Below are positions 1 to 5,673 of a stretch of 5,854 nt of DNA, one piece after another. Location of the stretch: positions 1-5,854 of the forward strand of contig JBKPRD010000359.1 of assembly GCA_046734415.1 (NCBI GenBank), given 5' to 3'. Made by a program: the position numbers and the translations under genes. Numbering within the stretch: position 1 is the stretch's first letter; each line of letters opens with the position of its first letter. The notes below the pieces were generated by a model. That model was given only the letters and a program-made list of their open reading frames with translations, did no database searches and was not told the origin of the DNA. Source of the stretch: DATBLE01 sp046734415. Lineage in GTDB: Bacteria > Actinomycetota > Thermoleophilia > Gaiellales > Gaiellaceae.

Positions 1-162
1 CAGCCAATCGGCGCAACACGGAAACGAGCCGACGTGCACCATGACCGCGCTGCGGCCGTTCAGGTCGACCGCGATCACATCACCGGGCCCCCAGTCGGAG
101 AACCAGAGGCGGCCGTCGTGCCAGCGCGGCTGCTCCCCGAAAGAGATCCCGCTCAGCAGCAC
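1..162 (-). CDS. SMP-30/gluconolactonase/LRE-like protein, N-terminal part (cut by window edge)
   Basis: This reading frame gives 54 codons beginning VLLSGISFGEQPRWHDGRLW, then FSDWGPGDVIAVDL, and is still open at position 1. The GE-x-PRW-HDG-LWFSDW pattern is the typical first blade of SMP-30/gluconolactonase/LRE six-bladed propellers. These are metal-dependent lactonases or related hydrolases, and Glu10 would be the first metal ligand. Family members usually have about 280 residues, so roughly four-fifths of the gene lies outside the window. I chose the GTG at 162-160 because the homology starts there. A TTG at 192-190 in the same frame is an alternative and would overlap the end of the upstream gene by 17 bases. 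No clear ribosome binding site precedes either start. The gene follows the RibD-C/DHFR-like reductase by 13 bases on the same strand, so co-transcription and translational coupling are likely. The substrate cannot be inferred. The family call is fairly sure; the start is uncertain. Confidence 0.78.
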   Translation of the reverse strand, partial: MLLSGISFGEQPRWHDGRLWFSDWGPGDVIAVDLNGRSAVMVHVGSFPCCADWL

Positions 163-175
163 GTGAGGCGTCGAG

Positions 176-829
176 TCAGGAATCGTCGGCAAGCCGCTCG
201 TAGCGGATGTGCGTCACCCCGGGCGCGACGATCGCCTCGACCTGTCGAAGCCGCGGCACGGGCTCGCCGAGGTTGTCGAACAGCCGCGCTCCGCCGCCGA
301 GGATGAGCGGCACCACCGACACGAGAATCTCGTCGAGCAGCCCGGCGGCGAGGTACTGCTGCACGGCGCTTGCGCCACCCCCGAGCGAGACGTCTCTTCC
401 GCCGGCGGCGGCCCTGGCCTGCTCGAGCGCCGACTCGATGCCGTCGGTGGCGAAGTGGAAGGTCGTCCCGCCCTGCATCTCGAGCGGTTCGCGCGGATGG
501 TGGGTGAGAACGAAGACGGGGTGGTGGTAAGGAGGATCGTCGCCCCAGAAGCCGCGCCAGGACTCGTCTCCCCATGCGCCGGGGCCGCCGCCGAACATGT
601 TCCGACCCATGATGGTCGCGCCCGCGTTGCCGAGGATCTCCTCGGCGATCGGCGTGCTCGCGTTGACCTCGCCGCCTTCGTCCCCGTGCTGCTCGCGGAA
701 CGTCTTCAAGGGGAACAGCCATTGGTGGAGATCCATGCCGCCCACGCCGAGCGGGTCTTGTTCGCTCTGGTTCGGCCCGGCGACGAAGCCGTCGAGCGAC
801 ATCGTGATGTTCACCCTCAGCCTGCTCAT
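176..829 (-). CDS. Dihydrofolate reductase-like (RibD C-terminal domain) family protein
   Basis: This 217-residue protein is full length for the RibD-C/DHFR-like family, a Rossmann-like fold of NADPH-dependent reductases related to the reductase half of riboflavin enzyme RibD. It opens with the conserved strand and loop NITMSLDGFVAGP (residues 7-19). It continues with the nucleotide-loop region IMGRNMFGGGPG (73-84), a VFVLTHHPREPL strand (105-116), and the family's closing segment VSLGGGASAVQQYLAAGLLDEI (147-168) followed by VPLILGGGARLF (173-184). These Gly-rich segments normally hold NADPH. The protein is cytoplasmic, with no signal peptide or membrane segment. The ATG at 829-827 is preceded by GGAG (complement of 836-839) with a 6-base spacer, a good ribosome binding site. 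Most members of this group have no known substrate, and it should not be called a true folate reductase (FolA). It probably leads a short operon with the SMP-30-like gene downstream. The upstream gap (830-884) must contain its promoter unless it is read through from the NmrA remnant. The family call is firm and the reaction is unknown. Confidence 0.9.
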   Translation of the reverse strand: MSRLRVNITMSLDGFVAGPNQSEQDPLGVGGMDLHQWLFPLKTFREQHGDEGGEVNASTPIAEEILGNAGATIMGRNMFGGGPGAWGDESWRGFWGDDPPYHHPVFVLTHHPREPLEMQGGTTFHFATDGIESALEQARAAAGGRDVSLGGGASAVQQYLAAGLLDEILVSVVPLILGGGARLFDNLGEPVPRLRQVEAIVAPGVTHIRYERLADDS

Positions 830-884
830 CGGCGGCTCCGCAAAGTTGTCCGATCACGGATAGCGACGTTCTTCGCGCGGTGTG

Positions 885-1508
885 TCACGACGCCAGCGAT
901 GCCGCCTCTGGTGACTGCCAACCGGATGACCAGAGATGGGACGGCGCGGTCTTGCCCCGGAAGACGGCGGCGTTGCGTCGGGCGAACTCCTCGAACGTGG
1001 TCGGTCGCACCCCGAGCGTCTCGTGGGTGCTGAGGTCGACCGCCGACTCGGCGCCCTTGCGGCGCTCGCGGAAGAGCTCGTCCATGGCGTCCGCGAACGC
1101 AGGAGGGATGCTTGCCGCCGCCTTGGCGATGTCCTCGACATCGACGGGCGCGAGACGTGTGTCCTCCAGCGGAACGTAGAAGACACCTTCGCTCGCGATC
1201 GTGGGCGCTTCGCCGAAGTACACCTGCATGAACTGGCTCGGGCGGAGGTGCGTCCACTCGAGCCCCGACTGCTCCAGGTATCGCTCGATCTCGGCGTGCA
1301 TCCGGTTGAAGCGGAAGGGCGTTTCGAGCGACGCGCCGCGCCCGGAGAACTTCACGATGCGCCTGACATCGGCTTGCTTGGCTGCGTCCATGAACGACAG
1401 CTGCGTTTCCCGCAAGCTGGGCGTCCGCAGCGGATCATCAGGACGCGGTCGAGTGGCGGTCACAGGATGGATAACGACAGGCTGGAGCCTGGGCTCGCAG
1501 TCCGGCAA
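885..1508 (-). pseudogene. NmrA-like NAD(P)-binding protein remnant, lacking the N-terminus and an internal block
   Basis: An open frame of 207 codons carries clear NmrA-like/atypical SDR sequence from about residue 31: SLRETQLSFMDAAKQADVRR, IVKFSGRGAS (51-60), HAEIERYLEQSGLEWTHLRP (71-90), QFMQ (92-95), APTIASEGVFYVPLEDTRLA (101-120) and PVDVEDIAKAAA (121-132). Intact relatives have about 280-300 residues and begin with a GATG-x-G-like NAD(P)-binding loop plus two or three beta-alpha units. None of that is present. Residues 1-23 look unrelated, and the upstream XRE gene starts its reading only 27 bases away, leaving no room for the missing part. A second loss is seen after residue 132: the frame jumps from DIAKAAA straight to IPPAFADAMDELFRERRKG, a segment that in relatives lies some 45-50 residues further on, past the typical 'tyeltGpeal' block. 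The C-terminal TFEEFARRNAAVFRG end is retained. Without the cofactor loop it cannot be a normal reductase. The open frame suggests recent decay or a reused fragment. The family is fairly sure; pseudogene status is inferred. Confidence 0.68.
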
Positions 1509-1535
1509 CTGATTCGTCTCTCGGCGAAGGGTCGA

Positions 1536-2351
1536 TCAGTCTCGCTGCGCCTCGCCGACGGCGGCGGCGAGGATCTTCGCGGTCTGCGGGTCGGCCGGGT
1601 AGAAGGCAATGATCGTGAGCTCCGCGAGCGTGAGGTCGCGGGCGGTGCCGAACGTGGTGAAGGTGCAGAAGAGCTCGAGCTGTCTGTCGTCGAGGCGAAG
1701 CTCGTACCTGAGCAGGATGTCGTTCGGGTTCGGTGGGTTCGCAGGATCGTGCTCCGTGGAGATGCCCGGGTAGCCGACGAGCTCCTGGTAGAGCGCTTCG
1801 AGGTCGGGATCGCGCGTGGCTTCGATCTCCCGGCGCAGCCGTGCGAGCAGGAAGCCGCTCCACTCGGTGAGATTGAGGATCCGCGGCGCCAGGCCGTCCG
1901 GGTGCAGCGCGATCCGTAGTGCGTTCGCCGGCGGCGCCCGGAGCTCGGGCGCGACGTCGCGGTTGACGTAGGCGACACCCCGGTTTGCGGCGATCACGTT
2001 CCAGCAGCGGTCGACGACCACCGCTGGGTAGGGCTCGTGCGCGGACAGGAACCGCTGGACCGCCTCCCGGATCGGCGCCATCTCGCTCTCGTCGAGCGAG
2101 CGTTCGCCGAAGACGGGGGCGAACCCGGCCGCCAGCAGCAGCTGGTTACGGTCGCGCAGAGGAATGTCGAGGCGCTCGGCGAGGTGGAGCACCATCTCGC
2201 GACTCGGCCGTGCGCGCCCCGTCTCGATGAAGCTGAGATGGCGCGCCGAGACGGCCGATCGCAGGGCGAGCTCGAGCTGGGTGAGGTTGCGCCGTTGGCG
2301 CCACTCCCGTAGCAGCGCCCCGGCAGACGGTGCACCCTCGGGCACAGCCAT
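1536..2351 (-). CDS. XRE-family transcriptional regulator with MmyB-like ligand-binding domain
   Basis: This 271-residue cytoplasmic DNA-binding protein has a helix-turn-helix at residues 11-65. The pattern is LLREWRQRRNLTQLELAL (13-30), then SARHLSFIETGRARPSREMV (35-54), where the second segment includes the recognition helix. A linker RDRNQLLLAAGFAPVF (66-81) leads into an MmyB-like, PAS-type sensor domain (about 107-260). Its hallmarks are VVVDRCWNVIAAN (111-123), NALRIALHPDGLAPRILNL (143-161), and the closing FTTFGTARDLTLAELTIIAF (231-250) with YPADPQTA. The length and domain order are normal for the family, whose members are thought to sense small, often fatty-acid-like, ligands and to control adjacent oxidoreductase genes. 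The ATG at 2351-2349 is the first possible start, because an in-frame TAG lies four codons upstream. No ribosome binding site is seen at the usual distance. The gene is divergent from the ArsR-type regulator and lies 27 bases upstream of the NmrA remnant. NmrA-like proteins are common partners of this regulator type, so the remnant may be its former target. That last link is inference. Confidence 0.92.
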   Translation of the reverse strand: MAVPEGAPSAGALLREWRQRRNLTQLELALRSAVSARHLSFIETGRARPSREMVLHLAERLDIPLRDRNQLLLAAGFAPVFGERSLDESEMAPIREAVQRFLSAHEPYPAVVVDRCWNVIAANRGVAYVNRDVAPELRAPPANALRIALHPDGLAPRILNLTEWSGFLLARLRREIEATRDPDLEALYQELVGYPGISTEHDPANPPNPNDILLRYELRLDDRQLELFCTFTTFGTARDLTLAELTIIAFYPADPQTAKILAAAVGEAQRD

Positions 2352-2357
2352 GTCGGG

Positions 2358-2363
2358 ACACTA
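2358..2363 (-). promoter_or_regulatory. Possible -10 element for a leaderless XRE transcript
   Basis: On the minus strand TAGTGT matches the actinobacterial -10 pattern TAnnnT and ends 6 bases before the ATG at 2351. That spacing would place the transcript start at or next to the start codon. The absence of a ribosome binding site there fits a leaderless mRNA. No recognisable -35 box lies 17 bases further upstream. A match to TAnnnT is easy to find by chance, so this is a suggestion only. Confidence 0.3.
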
Positions 2364-2435
2364 AACGCAATTCCCTTGGCCGGCGAGCGTTCTCGTCGGT
2401 ACCGGGCTGCCCTACGTCACAGGTAATCGACCAGC

Positions 2436-2450
2436 CCCACTCGGCGTGGG
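2436..2450. repeat. Small inverted repeat in the divergent regulator gap
   Basis: CCCAC (2436-2440) and GTGGG (2446-2450) form a perfect 5-base inverted repeat around the 5-base spacer TCGGC. Allowing one bulged C extends it by one pair. It sits 13 bases before the ATG of the ArsR-type gene, where an autoregulatory operator or a leader hairpin could be. Repeats this short are frequent in GC-rich DNA, so functional support is weak. Confidence 0.25.
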
Positions 2451-2463
2451 CACGATCGGGCCG

Positions 2464-3468
2464 ATGGTCACGCTCGTGCTCTCGGTCGGCGATCTGCTCC
2501 GTTGCCGCTTTGCGATCTCGCCAGTTCACGAGCTCGTCGAACTGGCGCGCACGCTCGCCAACCCGACGCCGCAACCCGCGCACGGCGCCTGGCTTCGTAG
2601 ATACGCGGCCCAGCTGCGCCGGGTTGCCGACGGCCACGACCTGCGGCCGCTGTTCGCGCTCCTGCCTCCGTGCGGTTGCACGCCGGACTTTCTGAAGCCC
2701 CTTCCGGGCGGCTCCTTCGGCGAGATCGACCTCGAGCTCGCACAAGTTCGGTCGACGGCACAGGAGCGGATCCGCTCTGAGGTCGATCGCTGTTTGGAAG
2801 CCCGCGGCCCGGTCGGGCAGGAGGTGGTGCGTTTACTTCGCTCTCGCGACTCAGCCGAGCGGCTCGCCGAAGTGCTCTCGGCGCTCTGGGGCGAGCTGCT
2901 CTCGCCGTCGTGGCCCCTGATCCGCGACTGCCTCGAGCGAGACATCCTCTACCGCTCGCGTGCACTGGCGCGCGGCGGGCTGGCCGCCGTCTTCGAGGAC
3001 CTTGCGCCGTTCGTCAGGCTCGAAGGGCGGCGGCTGATGGTCGACCGGCACCCGCACGGCGTGCGCCCGCTCGGCGGGGCCGGCTTGTTGCTGATGCCCT
3101 CGGCGTTCACCAGGGCGCGATCGGCGTCGATCCTCGATGCGCCCACGACACCGGTCACCATCTGCTACGCGGCTCGCGGAACGGGTGCGATGTGGTTCAG
3201 GTCGTCGACCGACGTGATCGCAGGGCTGCCGAGTCTCGTCGGCCGCACCAGGGCCGAGGTCCTCGAGGCGATCGACGAGCCGATGCACACGACCGCGCTC
3301 GCACGCCTGCTCGGTCGCTCACCGGGGAACATCGCCGATCACCTCGCGGTGCTCAGGCGGAGCGGCCTCGTTCGCAGAACTCGGGTCGGACCGCACGTGT
3401 TGTATGTGCGGACGCCGCTCGGCGAGGCGCTGCTGCGAGGAGCGTCCGAGCTCGCCCCCGCCGCGTAG
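2464..3468 (+). CDS. DUF5937-like / ArsR-type winged-helix transcriptional regulator
   Basis: This 334-residue cytoplasmic regulator has a long N-terminal domain resembling DUF5937 and an ArsR-type DNA-binding domain at its end. The N-terminus MVTLVLSVGDLLRCRFAISP with HELVELARTL (22-31) is the usual opening of such proteins. Further family-like segments are LPPCGCTPDFLKPLP (67-81), LWGELLSPSWPLIRDCLERD (141-160) and the strand LLLMPSAF (208-215). The winged helix spans about 258-325: LVGRTRAEVLEAIDEPMHTT, LARLLGRSPGNIADHLAVLR (279-298), SGLVRRTRVGPHVLYVRTPLG. The ATG at 2464 is preferred because homologues begin with this Met-x-x-Leu strand. A GTG at 2446 would add six residues with no homology and no ribosome binding site. 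Binding-site strength before 2464 is also poor (GGG three bases upstream). The gene is divergent from the XRE regulator and convergent with the MMPL transporter. Its ligand and target are unknown. Residues Cys70 and Cys72 form a CxC pair, but nothing else suggests a classical ArsR metal site. Confidence 0.85.
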   Translation: MVTLVLSVGDLLRCRFAISPVHELVELARTLANPTPQPAHGAWLRRYAAQLRRVADGHDLRPLFALLPPCGCTPDFLKPLPGGSFGEIDLELAQVRSTAQERIRSEVDRCLEARGPVGQEVVRLLRSRDSAERLAEVLSALWGELLSPSWPLIRDCLERDILYRSRALARGGLAAVFEDLAPFVRLEGRRLMVDRHPHGVRPLGGAGLLLMPSAFTRARSASILDAPTTPVTICYAARGTGAMWFRSSTDVIAGLPSLVGRTRAEVLEAIDEPMHTTALARLLGRSPGNIADHLAVLRRSGLVRRTRVGPHVLYVRTPLGEALLRGASELAPAA

Positions 3469-3484
3469 CGCGTGGTCCTACGCG
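3462..3484. terminator. Inverted repeat over both stop codons of convergent genes; possible bidirectional terminator
   Basis: CGCGTAG (3462-3468) and CTACGCG (3478-3484) are perfect 7-base complementary arms around a 9-base loop. Each arm contains the TAG stop codon of one gene: the ArsR-type gene on the plus strand and the MMPL gene on the minus strand. The 9-base gap between the genes is exactly the loop. A hairpin here would form in both transcripts. No T-run follows on either side, so it is not a canonical intrinsic terminator, though high-GC bacteria often use stems without U-tracts. Confidence 0.4.
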
Positions 3485-5613
3485 TAGTCGTGGCTATGGG
3501 CGTCGCTGCCGATGCGCCGGTGGAGCCGCGCGAGCGGCGAGGGCAGCCACCATGCCCGCGGGCCGAGCAGTCGGAGACACGCGGGGAGAAGGAGGCAGCG
3601 CACGAGTACCGAGTCGGCGAGGACCGCAAGAGCGGTCCCGATGCCGAGGATCTTGAGGACGGTGATGTTCGAGGTCCCGAAGACGCCGATCGAGACGGCG
3701 AAGAGGACCGCGGCCGAGGTGACGATGCGGCCGACGGTGGCGACGCTGCCGCGGATTGCTTCCCGGTCGCCGTCCCCCTGCACCCGGGCTTCGCGTACGC
3801 GGCTGAGCAGGAAGACCCCGTAGTCCGTCGAGATTGCGAAGACGAGCGCGGCGAGCACCAGCGGGATGGTCAGGTCGACCGCTCCCTGACTCTTGAAACG
3901 GAGCAGTGACTCGAGGCGACCATCCTGAAAGATCAGGATCAGGGCTCCGAATGCCGCTGCGAGCGTGAGTGCGGTCATCAGCAGCGAGAGGAGCGGCGCG
4001 ACAATGGATCCCGAGAGGAGGAAGAGGATCACCAGGGTCGCTGCGGCGAGAATCGCGATCGCGATCGGGAGCTTGGAGCCGATCGCGGAGCGCTCGTCGT
4101 GGAACGCGGCGGCGTCGCCGCCGACGAAGAGCGGGTAGGCGCTCCTGAGCGAGCGCAGCTGCCGGACGAGGTCCTGTGTCGTCGCGCTGTAAGGCGGTTC
4201 CGCTGCGATCAGGTTGATCTGCCAGGTGTCGCTTCCCAGGAAGCGCGGCGCTGCGACGCTGCGGACGCCGTCGAGACGACGCGTGTTGCCGGCGAGTGCG
4301 GTGGCCGAAGCCCCGGCTCTCGACGGCGCCTCGAGGACGAGGTAGAAGGGGGTGCCGCCGTGTGGAACGTACTCGCTGGAGCGGTTGATCGTCCGGTCGG
4401 CCTTGAAGGCCTGCGCCGACGCGGGCAGGCTGGTCGCGTCGACCGTCGTCCATTTGATGCGGAACAAAGGTGTGGCGACGACGATCAACAGAGCGACCAC
4501 CAGCGTCACGACGGGAACGGCGTGATCGGTGGCGAGCCGCCCGATGCTCCGCCAGAGGCGTGAGGGGACGGCGAGCCGTCGCGGGTCACGCCAGCGCGGG
4601 AGCGTCAGCGCGTCGATCCGACCGCCGAGGAGACGCAGGATGGTCGGCAGCACGATCAGGGCGACGAGCATGGCGACCGTCGAGGCAATGATTCCGCCGT
4701 AGCCCATCGAGCGCAGGAAGCGCAGTGGAAAGACGAGCAGCGCAGCCATCGAGGCGGCGACGGTGACAGCGCTGAAGAAGATCGTGTGACCCGCGGGAAC
4801 GAGGGCGCGGCGCAGGGCGAGGCGAAGGTCGATCGTCTTCGCCCGCTCCTCGCGGTAGCGGGAGAGCAGGAGCAGGCTCCAGTCGATCGAGAGCCCGATC
4901 GAAAGCCCGGTGACGAGGTTGAGCGCGTAGATCGAGAGCGACGTCACCGTTGCCAGCTCGCGGAGCAGGAAGAAGCTGACGAGGACCGTGATCAGGCCCG
5001 CGACCGGCGCGAGCAAGCTCGCCACGAAGCCGCGGAAGAGGAAGAAGGAAAGGACGACGATCAGCGGCACGGCCAGGAGCTCCGCCTTGCGCAGATCGTC
5101 CTCGATCGTCTTCGAGAGCTCGCGATTCGCCACCGGGTTGCCGCCCAAGGTGACGTCTGGAACTTCGGCGAAGGCTGCGAGGAGGCGCTTTCCGGCCTCC
5201 TCCTGGTCCTTGTCGCTCAGCGGCCGCAGTGCGGCGATCAGGTAGGTCGAGCGCCGATCGCGCGCGACCATTGCGGGGTTGTGCGCAGTCGAGGCGTCGA
5301 GAACCGCAACGACCGCCCTGTCGCGGCGCAGCTTCCCCTCGACCTCGTCGATCAGGTGTTGCGCGCGCGGCGTGCCGTAGGAGGCGGGGAGTCGAACGAG
5401 TGCGAGCACGCTGTTCGCGGGGTCGGCGCCGGACGCCCGGGCGACCAGCGGGCGGGCCACGTCGCTGCCCGAGCCGGCGACGTCGAAGCCGCGAGGCTTC
5501 AGGTGATCGTGGACATGGATGCCGAGCGGCGCCGCGATCGCCGTGATCGCGAGCGCGACGGCAAGCAGCCACGGAGCGCGACGATCGATCAGGTCGGCGA
5601 GGGCGGAGAGCAT
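3478..5613 (-). CDS. MMPL-family (RND superfamily) membrane transporter
   Basis: This 711-residue inner-membrane protein has the full two-half MMPL/RND plan of 12 expected membrane helices, and is likely a proton-driven exporter of lipids or other hydrophobic compounds. Helix 1 is at about 14-31. It is followed by an extracytoplasmic domain (about 35-175), a helix bundle (about 179-330), helix 7 (about 365-383), a second extracytoplasmic domain (about 385-510) and a second bundle (about 515-685). Each half carries the family's charged fourth-helix motif. GLSIDWSLLLLSRYREE (236-256 region) contains Asp244-Trp245, and FAISTDYGVFLLSRVRE (592-608) contains Asp597-Tyr598. Other hallmarks are FLRSMGYGGI (299-308) and the closing LADSVLVRCLLLPACLRLLG (665-684) with WWLPSPLARL. 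The length is typical of compact actinobacterial members without the long C-terminal tail of mycobacterial MmpL proteins. The start at 5613 is preceded by AGGG only three bases away. The alpha/beta hydrolase gene ends 60 bases upstream on the same strand, so co-transcription is possible. The substrate is unknown; the family call is firm. Confidence 0.95.
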   Translation of the reverse strand: MLSALADLIDRRAPWLLAVALAITAIAAPLGIHVHDHLKPRGFDVAGSGSDVARPLVARASGADPANSVLALVRLPASYGTPRAQHLIDEVEGKLRRDRAVVAVLDASTAHNPAMVARDRRSTYLIAALRPLSDKDQEEAGKRLLAAFAEVPDVTLGGNPVANRELSKTIEDDLRKAELLAVPLIVVLSFFLFRGFVASLLAPVAGLITVLVSFFLLRELATVTSLSIYALNLVTGLSIGLSIDWSLLLLSRYREERAKTIDLRLALRRALVPAGHTIFFSAVTVAASMAALLVFPLRFLRSMGYGGIIASTVAMLVALIVLPTILRLLGGRIDALTLPRWRDPRRLAVPSRLWRSIGRLATDHAVPVVTLVVALLIVVATPLFRIKWTTVDATSLPASAQAFKADRTINRSSEYVPHGGTPFYLVLEAPSRAGASATALAGNTRRLDGVRSVAAPRFLGSDTWQINLIAAEPPYSATTQDLVRQLRSLRSAYPLFVGGDAAAFHDERSAIGSKLPIAIAILAAATLVILFLLSGSIVAPLLSLLMTALTLAAAFGALILIFQDGRLESLLRFKSQGAVDLTIPLVLAALVFAISTDYGVFLLSRVREARVQGDGDREAIRGSVATVGRIVTSAAVLFAVSIGVFGTSNITVLKILGIGTALAVLADSVLVRCLLLPACLRLLGPRAWWLPSPLARLHRRIGSDAHSHDYA

Positions 5614-5652
5614 CGACCCTGATCGTCCAGGGCATGCGAACCCAGGGCCAGA

Positions 5653-5672
5653 GATTCGCCGGCGGGCGAATC
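5653..5672. repeat. Inverted repeat between the hydrolase and MMPL genes
   Basis: GATTCGCC (5653-5660) and GGCGAATC (5665-5672) are perfect 8-base arms around the 4-base loop GGCG, starting just one base after the hydrolase stop codon. As RNA it would make a stable hairpin immediately behind the hydrolase frame. No T-run follows in the direction of transcription, so it could be a weak terminator or attenuator, a 3'-end stabiliser, or an operator for the MMPL gene. The sequence does not decide between these. Confidence 0.45.
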
Positions 5673-5673
5673 G

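Noticed and set aside
209..1033. Plus-strand open frame of 274 codons opposite the RibD-C-type reductase
   Set aside because: It is antisense to a well-supported gene, has no recognisable motifs, and crosses from one minus-strand gene into another.
1509..1535. Search for the missing N-terminal part of the NmrA-like gene upstream or in another frame
   Set aside because: The region up to the XRE stop codon is only 27 bases, and the other frames of 1440-1535 show no GxxGxxG-like loop, so the part is deleted and not merely frameshifted.
936..1919. Long plus-strand open frame of 327 codons across the NmrA remnant and XRE gene
   Set aside because: It is antisense to recognisable proteins on the minus strand, is rich in Arg/Glu/Gly/Ala low-complexity sequence and resembles no family. 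Such frames are expected opposite GC-rich genes.
2446..2463. GTG start at 2446 for the ArsR-type regulator
   Set aside because: It would add six residues outside the family's usual N-terminus and has no ribosome binding site. The ATG at 2464 begins exactly at the conserved first strand.
4786..5622. Plus-strand open frame of 278 codons opposite the MMPL gene, and a 363-codon minus frame at 4586-5677
   Set aside because: Both overlap the certain MMPL coding frame and have charged, repetitive composition with no domain pattern. They are shadows of codon bias.
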